Part shown: positions 13,496-23,703 of the stretch, piece by piece
Position numbering within the stretch: the first letter of the stretch is position 1
How the letters are laid out: each line of letters starts with the position of its first letter
Source of the DNA: Medicago truncatula
Lineage: Eukaryota; Streptophyta; Magnoliopsida; Fabales; Fabaceae
Direction of reading: 5' to 3'
Length of the DNA: 64,000 nucleotides
NCBI RefSeq assembly: GCF_003473485.1
Contig: NC_053044.1
Location: 2,368,501-2,432,500, forward strand
Notes under the pieces: generated by a model
Databases searched by the model: none
What the model was told of the DNA's origin: nothing
The model's input: the letters and a program-made list of their open reading frames with translations, nothing else
Program-made: the position numbers and the translations under genes

Positions 13496-14201
13496 ATACT
13501 CTTAAGTGTGCCACCTGAATGCAGTTAGGCCACACCAAACACCATTCTTCAGAGAGCAAGAACCTATCCAATCTACTCATCGAGCGTCCATCCCCCTTAA
13601 ACCAAGTAAACTTCCTCCCACATAATGGTAAATCAATCAAAACTCTATCTTCAATAAAATCATTAAAAGGTGCACAATCATCCACCAACTGAGAACCTCT
13701 AACCGAACGCCTTTCTTCGACTGACCGCACAGTGTTGAAATCCCCACAAACACAAACCTTGTTATTCCCTAAAGAAAGCAACCTCGCTGACAGTAAATTC
13801 CACAACACTTGTTGAGCACTCCTATTACAAGGTGCATACACATTAACAATATAAAAGTCCTCATTGGTCTTAATAAACCTTCCATGAATCATCAGAAAGT
13901 GCGCACCACGAACGGTGTACCAAACCTTCACTTCCGACTTATCCCAAATCGTAACCAAACCACCAGATGCCCCCACAAACGGGCTATAAGAAAAGTCATG
14001 ATTAGTAGGACCCCAAACCGAAGTACATAAAAACTCATCAACAACCTCCATCTTAGTTTCTTGAATACACAACACAAAAGGCCTCTTTTCCCGCACTAAC
14101 TCCTTAACTTCCCTTCGCTTTTCCATCCCTCCTAAACCCCGGACATTCCACGACACAATCCTCATTACAAACACCCTCCCCCCACCACCCATATCTCCCA
14201 A
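13461..14201 (-). pseudogene. LINE ORF2 apurinic-type endonuclease domain, C-terminally cut
   Basis: The likely start of the domain is MRIVSWNVRGLGG at 14165. Visible endonuclease motifs are SWNVRG (Asn), CIQETK (Glu), YIVNVYAP and VCGDFNTV (Asp/Asn), followed by GRKFTWFKGDG and SRLDRFLLS. The frame leaves homology after CIQVAHLR. The SDHCP motif carrying the catalytic His, and roughly 20-25 residues up to the RT-side MLKCWQ, are missing. This points to a small deletion that also shifts frame, so the endonuclease should be inactive and is uncoupled from the RT. It overlaps the RT frame by 35 bp, an artefact of the frameshift. Confidence 0.88.
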
Positions 14202-14204
14202 CGC

Positions 14205-15401
14205 CTACTTAGCACCACTCCCTCCCTCACCACTTCTCTTGGACACCCTCTTACTTTCCCCTTTCTTTGCAAGCGCTCCAAACATATTATGAAAATCCCC
14301 TTGAAAATGCAGTCCCACAGCCTTCCCTATTCCCCACACATCCTCAGCCGCCTCCTTCTCTTTCCCATGTAACACCACCCAATTATTCCACTCTTGATTA
14401 ACCGAGGCAGAAGAAGAAGCTTCAACTGAGGTACCCTGCGAGGCATCTACGTTAATAGACTGTTTTTTCTTACAAGTTCTCTTCTTCAAGGTACGTAAAA
14501 CAGCTTTTCGGTCTTTACTAGACAGCCACGCCACCTTTTTCAAGGTGTGTATTGTATGCCGCAATTCACCACCAATTTTCCTACGTTTTGTCGCATCCTC
14601 TCCTTCCCGACTTTTGAGCACTTTTCTTTTCCCCACTTTTAAAAACTTTCTTTTAGCTGAGAAAATAATTCCTGCATCTCCATGATGGTCCTTCACCCAT
14701 TCTGAACTCCACGGCCCCGATAACACCTTCTTACCTTCGAAAGGAGGTCCGTAGACGGCCTTAACATGCCTAACAACTTCTGACGCTAAACCATTTTTCG
14801 TAACGTGAACGTCCTCCCCTACAACATCCACACCTTCTTGATTAACTAAATTGACCACGCGGACTTTTTGTAGCATTTCCCCATCAAGACTAGCCACCTT
14901 CTCAACACCTAAATCCGGTCGCTCCACCACAGGAACAGTAGAATGATGTGATGTTGCACACTCCCCATTAACCGATGTAGTTCCCGGCCCCTCATCTGCC
15001 AAAAACGCACGATCAGAACCTTCATCCACACCATCCCTCAACGCAGCTACATTCTTCAAATCTTCCACCTCTAACTCTTTCACCATTTCATCTACCACCA
15101 AATCAATATTTTTACTTGCTTCCGGATCACGAAACAATTCCTCATTATCCGACTGTGAATGCCGCTCATCCTCTTCTTCAAAAAGGCAAGCATCCTCCCC
15201 AACATTCCCTCCCCAATCCTCGACTATCTTAATGTCCACCAACTGACCATCTATCACAAGACGGTCAACACAAGAAATAGTCTCTAGGGATGACGTAGAA
15301 ATCAAAACTCGAGCAAAATCAAATCTTAGACTTTCCAACGTCACTTCGTCCGTACGCAAATAAGATCCACAGTCCATCACACATAATTTAAATTTGTTCA
15401 C
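14205..15401 (-). pseudogene. LINE ORF1 C-terminal part
   Basis: The open frame of 398 codons contains a conserved stretch of plant LINE ORF1 proteins: YLRTDEVTLESLRFDFARVL, then VDIKIVEDWG, GEDACLFEEE. It continues into a low-complexity acidic and basic tail (KKRTCKKKQ) and ends just before the endonuclease. The N-terminal DUF4283-type RNA-binding part and zinc knuckle are absent, which places the 5' truncation of the element near 15405. The first Met is probably not the original start. Confidence 0.75.
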
Positions 15402-15616
15402 ACCTATCGGGTTTGTTACATTTTTTTAATATTTAAATTTGTTCTTATCTATTTGTTACATGTGTTATTTGTATTGAAAATTGAGGGTATTTTTGAAAAG
15501 AAAAATCCAACCAAAAAAAACTAAAAGGGGATAGTTTTCTTTATATATAGTATAGATATAGATTCTTAAAAGATTTTTTTATGTTAAATAGCTAATGACT
15601 AGAAATCCATCTTTAA

Positions 15617-15744
15617 ATCCTCGTGAGCTTAGCTCAGTTGTTAGGGATATTGCATATTATATGCAGGGGCTGGGGTTCGAACCCCAGACACTCTATAATA
15701 AATTGTGCGAGCTCTAGCCACTAGGCTATTTGACCAAAAAAAAA
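15617..15744 (+). mobile_element. tRNA-derived SINE, copy 1, with 16-bp target duplication
   Basis: The 5' part has the RNA polymerase III A box (ttagctcagttgttaggg) and a perfect B box (ggggttcgaacccca). After a tRNA-unrelated segment (gagctctagccactaggcta) it ends in poly(A). Perfect 16-bp duplications agaaatccatctttaa flank it at 15601-15616 and 15745-15760. It matches the minus-strand copy at 36963-37104. The unit resembles a tRNA gene but continues past the tRNA and has an A tail, so it is a retroposon. Confidence 0.92.
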
Positions 15745-15760
15745 AGAAATCCATCTTTAA

Positions 15761-16108
15761 GATAAATAAATGGAAATTTCAGGATTTAAAACCCGGCTCA
15801 TGCATTGCAGCGTATTTATCAACTGAGCTATGAAATATTCTCAAAAGTTTTTATTTTTTTTTCTGATCAGGTTCTCAAAAGATTTTACTAAGGCAATTGC
15901 GTGAAGATAAATGCTGTTTTCCACGAAAACCAAGAATAAGACTAACCTTAACATGATTGCCACCAAATCCTAAATTATCTTATTTTAAAACTAAAAAAAA
16001 AAAAGAAACTTTTGTAACTGTTTGACTATGCTTATCGTGGCTTTCGTGTTTACAGATTTCGTGGGATATAGCAATGTGATTACTGAATATTCAAGTTTCA
16101 ATTGCTTT

Positions 16109-16141
<33 letters not shown>

Positions 16142-16315
16142 AAGTGCTTTGCATTAATTCCCTTAAAAAAAAATGTGTTTCGCATTAATTTTTTATTGAA
16201 TTTCAAGTGCTTCAGATTACTAAATTCTTAAAAGATTTTAGAAGTATGATTTTAGGGGATTTGCATCGTGGTTTGTTAATATATATCATTTTGGTTTGTA
16301 AAAAAAAATTAAAAT

Positions 16316-16357
<42 letters not shown>

Positions 16358-16530
16358 CTCATCATAATTTCACAAACATATATAATAAGTTATTGGACTC
16401 ATGTTGTTGGGCTTTTTAAATTCATAAATTTAGATTAAATCCCTCAAAATAAATAAAAAATCATAAGTTTAGTAGATTTTACTATATATATCCAAACTCT
16501 TATTTTGAAAAGCAATGCAATTGATATTCC
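15761..16530. other. Intergenic with homopolymer and (AT)n tracts
   Basis: Contains an A tract at 16115-16136 bounded by near-identical 16-mers (described separately) and an (AT)n run at 16319-16353. No gene is supported. The frame 16022-16231 runs through the A tract and is not credible. Confidence 0.5.
16109..16134 (+). repeat. Poly(A) insertion with imperfect 16-bp target duplication
   Basis: The segment ctttat plus an A tract lies between aagtttcaattgcttt (16093-16108) and aagtttcaagtgcttt (16135-16150), one mismatch in 16. It resembles a retroposed tail on the plus strand. Confidence 0.45.
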
Positions 16531-16705
16531 AACAAAACCCTATTTGTTGTTTTCTTAGAGGAAAACCCTAATCGCTTTTGTTAGCCTCTTTTCTTATTCT
16601 CTCTAATTCTCAACATTGTTAACACAAACAATAGGGGAAAAGAAAAAGAACTACAACCACGCATATATATTATTACCTTCCTCCACCGATCCGTATAAAG
16701 TTGTA

Positions 16706-16903
16706 ATGGAAACTTCTTGTTCCAAACAAGAAAGAAAGACAAGTGATGACAGAAAAAAGAAGAATAGGAATGATGCTGTCAAAGCCAAAGTCTCAAAATC
16801 TAGGTACGATAAAATTAAAAAAATAATGGGAACTTGTTTTTGCCAACAAGAAACAAAGACAAGTGATGGAAAAAAAGGAAGAATAGGAATAATGGAGTAT
16901 TAA
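16706..16903 (+). CDS. Short Lys-rich ORF, unrecognised
   Basis: The frame opens at 16616, but the Met at 16706 (METSCSKQERK) has the better context and follows a leader containing the aaaccctaa element common in plant 5' regions. The product is highly basic and holds an internal duplication of about 70 bp: METSCSKQERKTSDD and MGTCFCQQETKTSDG. Immediately downstream, in another frame, lies a Cys/Asp-rich stretch (16912-17013). I do not recognise the family. It could be a truncated gene or a chance frame in transcribed sequence. Confidence 0.3.
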   Translation: METSCSKQERKTSDDRKKKNRNDAVKAKVSKSRYDKIKKIMGTCFCQQETKTSDGKKGRIGIMEY

Positions 16904-17013
16904 TCTTTTCAGATGATTGGGGAGATTGTGATTGCGATGGTTGTGACTGTGACTGTGGAGGTTGTGTAGATGTGTGTAGCGGGATTGAATGGAGTGGTTG
17001 CTTCGGTGATTGA

Positions 17014-18310
17014 ATGGAGTGATGGCTCCTTTGTGATTTCTAAGTCTTTCTTATTTCAACTTATTATGTGATGTTTCATCATTCTTGGGTGTGATTTTTT
17101 AAGATATTCATATTGCCTTTGGAAAAAATAGTAATATTTTTTAATTCTTGTTTTTTCTTTCTTTTATAATTCTTTTCTTGTGGTTTAAGTTTTAAGTTTT
17201 TAAATATATTCATGTTTACCACTAATCAAAGGCATATTAGTGATACTGTTTCATAAATTCCTCCATGGTTGGTGGTGAAATTTATATCTAGTAAGGTGCT
17301 CTTTTAGTACACAGTTATGAGCTGACACACTAACATTGATCCAAACAACAAACATGATACCAACACGTTTACACTGATAATACATTAAACAAATGAAATA
17401 ATTGAATGTGTCGATGACAAAAGTTGACGCATGTTATAGAACAGACACGTCTTCAATGGAAATTCCTTTGTCCGATGTCGTACAATGAAATGATTGAATG
17501 TGTCGATGTGGAACACCTGACCGTAAGATCTGCCGAGGTGTGGGCACCGTGGAGGAGGGCAGTTAAAAGTAAATTTCACAAAAACTGAGGGGTATCCGAA
17601 ATAAGGGAGCAGTGGTTCCGCGAGATGCATAGGGCGCAAAATGGTGGATTTGAACTCTGGACCAACCTAATTAGTACTCCTTCAGTGTCTCTAGGCTCAT
17701 CAATTGAGTTGTATGCTTGGGACAATCAAGTCAAATCATGGAAATTTGATTGACTAATCAGAAACATAACAAACTTGATGGTCACATGACTTCTTAGTCT
17801 GTCTCTAAAAACAGTATAGAATGTGCTCAAGACAAGTGATTGAACATTTGCATGGCAACAAGCCAACAATGCACAGTTAACCCCTCAAAAGATACAAAAT
17901 AGCTGCTACTTTGATGCCTTTTGAAATAAATTGTGAAGTTCCATCATCCAATGTGATGATGGATAGGACACAAATCATGTATATAAATAGTGCATCATTG
18001 GTTCAAGTGCTCAAATCATGTACTTGCTTTTATTGGTCCATTTGTACAAATAAAGTGTTAAACAGAAACTTTTCTCTCCAATGCAAGTGTTTTGATGTAT
18101 ATTATATGACCTTGAGTTGCATTCCATGATTAAGATTCTTTCTGATGTTGAACAATGACTCAAGAATTTTTCAACCTTCCCCAATTATTTTCTTTAACTC
18201 TCAGGATAGGTTGTTTGAATGACAAGAAACAGTATCTGGTAGAACAACTGCTGCATCACCAAACAAATTAGAACATTTTATCAACCTGTCATAGTAGTAT
18301 AAAATTAGCT
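17014..18310. other. Intergenic, no gene supported
   Basis: Short overlapping frames only. A repeated word, gaatgtgtcgatg, occurs near 17402 and 17495. Sequence around 17520-17660 is less AT-rich, but no homologous protein was recognised in any frame. Confidence 0.4.
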
Positions 18311-18319
18311 AGTCTTAAT

Positions 18320-18510
18320 TGGTCATTGAAATTGTAAGACTCTTATCAATATAGTCTGTTACATTATCGATATTCCAAAATAATCCCTGACATTGCATAG
18401 TTGGTCAATGAAACTGTAGGACTGTATCAATCTAGTCCCTAACATAATGGATATTCCAAAATGTTTTCTGGAATTGCAAAATTTTAATCAAATTTTCCCA
18501 CCCTTGTTAT
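18320..18510. repeat. Decayed MITE-like repeat, two tandem half-units
   Basis: Two related units share ggtca(t/a)tgaaa.tgta.gact, cattat.gatattccaaaat and similar words at about 18325-18390 and 18395-18470. The same words appear in the TIR element inside the kinase intron at 20455-20749, so they belong to one repeat family. Confidence 0.5.
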
Positions 18511-18945
18511 TTTTCTTGTAACATGAGCATGCCAACCAACCTGTTTCATCAGTATTTACATTAGTCTATTTAGAAATTTGAAGTCACAACAGCTGAACAA
18601 AACCATATGCTAACCTTTTCATGGCTGTGTAAGGGCAGAATAAGACAACCAGCTATATTAAGTTCATGATGAATCAAAATAGGTTGCTAAAATTGACCTA
18701 GAAAGGGTTATCTGAAGGAATTATATAACTATCAAAAGAAGAGTAAATTGCATTTCCTGTTTTCATGTTAAAAAACATAAAATTTGGCATAGTTACTGTG
18801 ACAATTTTTTTTACAAGGTATACAAATGAATAGAATGTATTAAACAACCAAAAGAAGAAAAAAAAGGAGCGTGACCCTAGATGGAAACGAAAAAGAGAAA
18901 GAAATATCCATTGATATTATTATCATAGAGGCAGAAACAAATGTT

Positions 18946-19225
18946 TTAAAATCCGGGCCGAGGTCGAACCGGTGAGACCTCCAGCCTCCAGGTCATGGAC
19001 CAATCAATTCAACCATGGTTGGATCAGATGCCAAATAAATAATAAAAATGTACAAAAGAATAAAAACCAATTGAACCAACCATGTTCCAGTTGCAGTTCA
19101 ACCACTTCAATCTGATTTAATCAGACCATAATACAACTGATGAGATCAAACCAACCGGTGAACTAGTCGGTTCACAATTCAGCTGGTTTAATCAGTTAGT
19201 TCGGTCCATTGTTTGAAACATTGGC
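18946..19225. mobile_element. Degenerate MITE-like repeat rich in 'accggt' words
   Basis: The ends aaatgttttaaaatccgggcc and, inverted, ccaatgtttcaaacaatggacc form an imperfect terminal inverted repeat. The interior is full of ggtt/aacc words around accggtgaactagtcggttc. A related element lies in intron 1 of the endoglucanase gene (61205-61375). It lies downstream of the kinase stop codon. Confidence 0.4.
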
Positions 19226-19481
19226 TGAAACGGTTGACAGACAAGCCAAAGACATCGTCGTATTTCCTCAATCCATTTGCAACTTCTAGTTAAGTATCAA
19301 CATATACTAATCTTTATGTTTGTCACATTGTTTAAATTACATTTATGCTATAAGCTATACTAAGTGTTACAAGGATGAGAACAGGTTCTGAAACAAAGTC
19401 AGTTTCAAGTTAATTCCCTTCCCAGCATAAGAAGAAAGGGGAAAAAAAGCAGATTGAAAAGGGCAGCAAACAAAAGTTTAA

Positions 19482-22400
19482 CTAAAAAAGCTCAAACTCT
19501 TCACAATCATCTATATCCTCTAAGTCATTTGCATTCTCCTTCTGTGCAGCCATAGATGGAGCACTAGTTCCAAAATCGCGAAACTTGGGGAGCTCCGGTG
19601 GTGCCGCACACCGTATTAGAGCCCAGTTGAGGCCTTCAAAGAAGGGATGCTGTTTTATTTCTGCAGCACCTTTTATCGAACCTAATCGATTTTCAGGATC
19701 CTTTATCAACAATCCTCTTATCAAATCTCTTGCATGAAAACTGACTATAGGAGTACCTGGAAACTTAAGGCTCTCCGACACGACATTTGATAATGTATCA
19801 TCATTTGATGGACCTTTGAAGGGAGTCTTTCCATATAAAAGCTCAAACAAAAATATACCGAAAGTCCACCAATCTACAGCGTTTCCATGTCCCTCGCTTT
19901 TGATGATCTCTGGAGCAAGATATTCGTATGTTCCAACGAAGGAGTTAGACCGTGCATTGGTAGGCTCAACTACAAGCTGTGGAAGTGGACCAACTTGAGC
20001 AGCTATGTCAGCCTTCATCTTTCGAGATTTTGCTCCGGGAGACAATAGAATAGGAGCAAAGCAGGAAACTTGCCAATCCGGTTGGAGACAGAAAGGGTGT
20101 ATGCAACTAGCCCCTGAGCAAGGACTGGAGGTCTTCTTTGCGGCATCTGCATCGGGTGAAGATGTTTTGACTAACATTGCATTGACAGAACATCTGAGTG
20201 ATAAGTCAAAATCTGTCAGCATAATATGTCCATCTTCGCGTACTAGGATATTTTCCGGCTTTAGATCTCGATATACAACTCCCATCATGTGCAAATACTC
20301 AAGGGCAAGAAGAACTTCAGCAACATAAAACCTGGAAATGCAATGACATTACTTTAGTCAGGAAAATGACTGGAAAGTTATCAACTTGCATTAGTTTGTT
20401 TGTCATCTAGGGAAACCATTTATCGTAAAATACAACATTTATGGGTAAATATCTAATTTGATCCTTGAAATTGTAAGATTGTATCAATTTAGTTCTCCAC
20501 ATTATCAATATTCCAAAATGATCTCTAAAATTGCAAAAAGTTTTTCAGGTTTGTCCCTCTGTTAATATTTGTAAGGACTGCAATGACATTAAGTTGGTAA
20601 TGTCGAATGTGAATTGAAACTACGGGAATAATGTCAGGGATATAAGTATTAACAGATCCAAACAGAGGGATAAACTTGATTAACGTTTTCTAATTCTGTA
20701 GATCATTTTGGTATACTGATAATGTGGTGGACTAAACCAATCTAGTATACCTAATCAGCATCCTGCTGAGTTGCAGGTGCATAAAGACTATTATTTTGGC
20801 TACATTAATCAATGCAATTTTGAAATTTTCTACGTGATTTATTTCTCTTGGGGATTCCCATGACCTTCCATCCCTTTCCAAACAAGATTAAGTTTCAAAA
20901 CAGCAAATAGATATCTTTAAGTAATGAACAAGACTAGAAAATACCATAAACCCTACCTAGCTGCTTGCTCCGAAAAGCTCTTGTACGTTTGCTTCTGTCG
21001 CAGCACATGCAGATCACCGCCTGGACAATACTCCATAACCAAGCAAGAGAGCTTAGTCGTAGTAATATGGGAATATAGTGTAGGAAGAAATGGATGATCC
21101 AACATTTGAAGGATCTCTCTTTCAGTTTGAACTCTAAATGTTTTCTTCCTGCTAGCCAAAAATTCATTGTCCATAACTTTCAGTGCAAAAAGGCAACTAG
21201 TACCAATTAGTTCTGCAAGATAAACGGTTCCAATGTCTCCACTACCAAGCTTCCTTATCAGCCTAAAGTGCCTCAAATTTAGGTTACCATGCTGCTGTTG
21301 AATCGCACGAATAGCTTCCCATCTTGAGTGTTTTGACATGTGAGGTCGTTGGCCACTGCGACTTGAACCACTAAGATTGCTCTCTTCACTGATACTTGTG
21401 CTACTAGTACTATACTCACCCATGCTACTTTTTGAGCTCTGAGAGAACTCACCCTTTTCCTTTGATCTTGATTTTTCGTCAACTTTTGTAACAAGAAACT
21501 TAGTTTTCTTACTGAAATTCAAACTAAAACCAGGTTTACTTGAATCCCTACTAACATTAATTGAGTTAACTTCAATACTATGATTTGAACTGCACGGAGA
21601 TGGTTTATCATCATTTTCTTTAATATCATGCTTAAGATCAGAATTTCCATTCTCCTTGTTGAAACTACTAGTAGCACAGCTTGAGGCAGAACATTGATCT
21701 TTCTTTACTTTTTTCTTAAGGAAGTTCATGTTATTGAATATTGGTTTTGCCAAACATGTACTAAGGCTTGAGTTTTTGCCCACTCCGCTATCATTGCTAG
21801 AACTAGGTGGACAAGATGCACAATGAAAATTTTTCTCCCGGTCCTTATCCGGCATTGAAGAACTGAGACAAGATTTACTCGTCGTAGCAGGATTCATTCT
21901 GACCTCTAGCACTTCCTCGGTTTGTAGCGTTTGCTTGCCAGCTTCAACCTCAGGTGGAAGAGGAACGATCTGATCTTGGGACACAAACCTAGTTGTCATT
22001 TCTGTTAATCTTGTTGCACTGACCACAGGAATAGAATGATTAGCACTTGAACTCGATATTGCTACAACAGGAAATTTACCGGAAAGTGTAGATATCTCTG
22101 GCACTAGGGAGATTTCGACCAACTTCTTTACCGTGCCAACCTCTGATACTCTTGATGAGCTGCATTGCTTTGATACTCTTTTCAAAGCAGCCATTTCTGA
22201 TGCCTGAGAGATGCACAATCCTCTAAGTGCCTGCTTCAAACTGACAGGCTCCGCAATGCCAATTCCTGAAGCCTGAGACGGACAAACTTTAATCGGTCTT
22301 TTAAGAGAACTCTGTTGCGACCGCGATGTACTATGACCTCTAGATGAACTTTTAATCTCAATAGCCTTGAAAAGACGATCAATATCAGCCTCAATCGAGT

Positions 22401-22515
22401 ACCTTTTTCCTGATTTGTAGGAACAACTACTCTGAGGCTTTTCATCTGTTTCGAACTCGGGAAATATCTCTTCCCGGTATTCCACTATCTCACATGTATT
22501 GCTAGATGCATTCAT
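19482..22515 (-). CDS. AGCVIII serine/threonine protein kinase, KIPK-like
   Basis: Two coding exons, 22515-20957 and 20331-19482, join in frame (AG|G, Arg520) across a GT-AG intron to give 802 residues. The first 410 or so residues are Ser-rich and low in complexity. The kinase domain starts near 415: glycine loop [10 protein letters not shown] (about 423-432), catalytic Lys in ALKVMD (446), YRDLKPEN with catalytic Asp542, and DFD (560-562) in place of DFG, the hallmark of plant AGCVIII kinases. An insertion of roughly 85 residues follows before [14 protein letters not shown] (APE 659-661). The protein ends in EFELF, resembling the hydrophobic PDK1-docking motif. The long N-terminus favours the KIPK/KIPK-like branch over the shorter D6PK type. 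Such kinases act at or near the plasma membrane in auxin-transport and growth signalling (family knowledge). The exact orthologue is not settled. Confidence 0.93.
20455..20749. mobile_element. MITE-like TIR element in the kinase intron
   Basis: The left part (tttgatccttgaaattgtaag ... cattatcaatattccaaaatg ... gtccctctgtta) reappears inverted on the right (ccaaacagaggga ... tcattttggtatactgataatg ... aaaccaatctagtatac). The imperfect arms of about 90-100 bp lie within intron 20332-20956. No clean target duplication was seen. Related sequence is found at 18320-18510. Confidence 0.55.
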
Positions 22516-23393
22516 ATTTGATGATTCGGCAAAATAACTAGCAACAACTTAGTTTTATCTTCTCAACTATAAAGATGACTCACATAGATAATTGCAAGGA
22601 AATCAAAATCCACAAAGGAGCATCCTCCGGATTGAGCAGAATTGAGTGAATGACATGAATTCCTTTAACAATGTAAAACCAAGCATCAAAACTTGAAATT
22701 TGAGTAATAAAATATTTCAGATTTAGTCAAGAATTTCAGTCAAAGTGAAGAGCTTAGATAGTTATAATTTAATGCATTAGAATTTATTTAGTAAACATGT
22801 GAAACATACTTTATATATAGCTACATATACAAGGAAAAACAAAGAGAACCTTGAATTTAATTTAAATCCAGAATGAATAAATAGGAAAAAATATTACAAG
22901 ATTAAATATTTTTAGATGATAATTATAGTCACCATGGATCATAATTAATAGCAAGCTTGAAACTTAATCCATCAATAAAAAAAGGTAGCTATAAAACACA
23001 AAAATCTTTTACTTTACAATTAACTTGGAAATATATAACCAAAAAATAAAAGAATTAATCCAGCAAACACTTCAAAAACAAAATAAATAAATAAATAAAA
23101 AAGCTACAAAACAAGTTAATTAAGTATTAATGAGGGAAAAAAAGGGGTTGAAGAAAAACATTACCTGAAACAAAATCCAAAGACAGCGTAAGGGAAAACT
23201 GAAAGAGCCAAGAATAGAAAATATGAAAATGGAAAATAAGCTTAGAGGTGAAGGTTGAAATATTGAAGAGGGTATTCCTATTTCCTAGGGTTAGAAGTTT
23301 GAAGTTTGCGTGTAAAAGACAGAGATAGAGAGAGGGATAGTGAATGAGGAAAGAGAAAAACATAAAAGGTGTGAAATGAAAATCACAAGAAGC

Positions 23394-23436
<43 letters not shown>

Positions 23437-23450
23437 AGTAAAATAGTGTA
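22516..23450 (-). promoter_or_regulatory. Kinase 5' leader region with probable 5'UTR intron
   Basis: A good donor reads TTTCAG|GTAATG at 23166/23165 on the minus strand. A possible acceptor, ttgttgctag, lies about 20 bp upstream of the ATG at 22515, implying an untranslated intron of some 630 bp. The upstream exon would include the CT tract (plus-strand GA) at 23396-23432, a common feature of plant leaders and core promoters. This is inferred from splice-site sequence only. Confidence 0.45.
23396..23432. repeat. (GA)n microsatellite
   Basis: Eighteen or so GA repeats, read as CT in the direction of the kinase gene, near its presumed transcription start. Confidence 0.95.
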
Positions 23451-23703
23451 ACTGTAGTTGCTACAAGCACATTACACTACACACCTACTCTATCTTTCTT
23501 TCTTGTTTTTCATTATTGTGTTGTGTGTGTAACTAAACTGTTACACCAACATTAATGTAACACATGACATGATGTTGTGTTCCAGAGGCAGGCATACACG
23601 ACAAACACAGAGAGGGGCATCAAACTATCTAAGTGTATCTATGTCGAATATATATATGTTTTTTTTTTTTTTTTTTTATTTAGAAATATATGGATTTTCT
23701 AGC

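Larger units (their letters stand above)
10419..15412 (-). mobile_element. 5'-truncated, inactive LINE (plant L1 type)
   Basis: On the minus strand, part of an ORF1, an endonuclease, a reverse transcriptase and a zinc-knuckle-like C-terminal region follow in order, ending in poly(A) (plus-strand T tract 10419-10435, preceded by gaacagg). ORF1 lacks its N-terminal half, so the copy is truncated in ORF1. ORF2 has an internal deletion with frameshift near 13495 and an in-frame TGA at 10736-10738. A possible target duplication, ttgttacattt (10340-10350 and 15413-15423), is not flush with the tail, so it is uncertain. The element is larger and more GC-rich than the surrounding DNA. Confidence 0.9.

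Noticed and set aside
10340..15423. ttgttacattt as proven LINE target duplication
   Set aside because: The left copy is separated from the tail by other bases before the (AT)n run, so it is mentioned only as possible.
15620..15695. Possible tRNA gene (A and B boxes)
   Set aside because: The tRNA-like part is followed by unrelated sequence and poly(A) and is flanked by a perfect 16-bp duplication, so it is a SINE.
17385..17639. Minus ORF of 84 codons in a less AT-rich stretch
   Set aside because: No recognisable motif in either strand and no splice-compatible neighbours.
20005..20328. Plus-strand ORF of 107 codons
   Set aside because: Antisense shadow of the kinase second exon.
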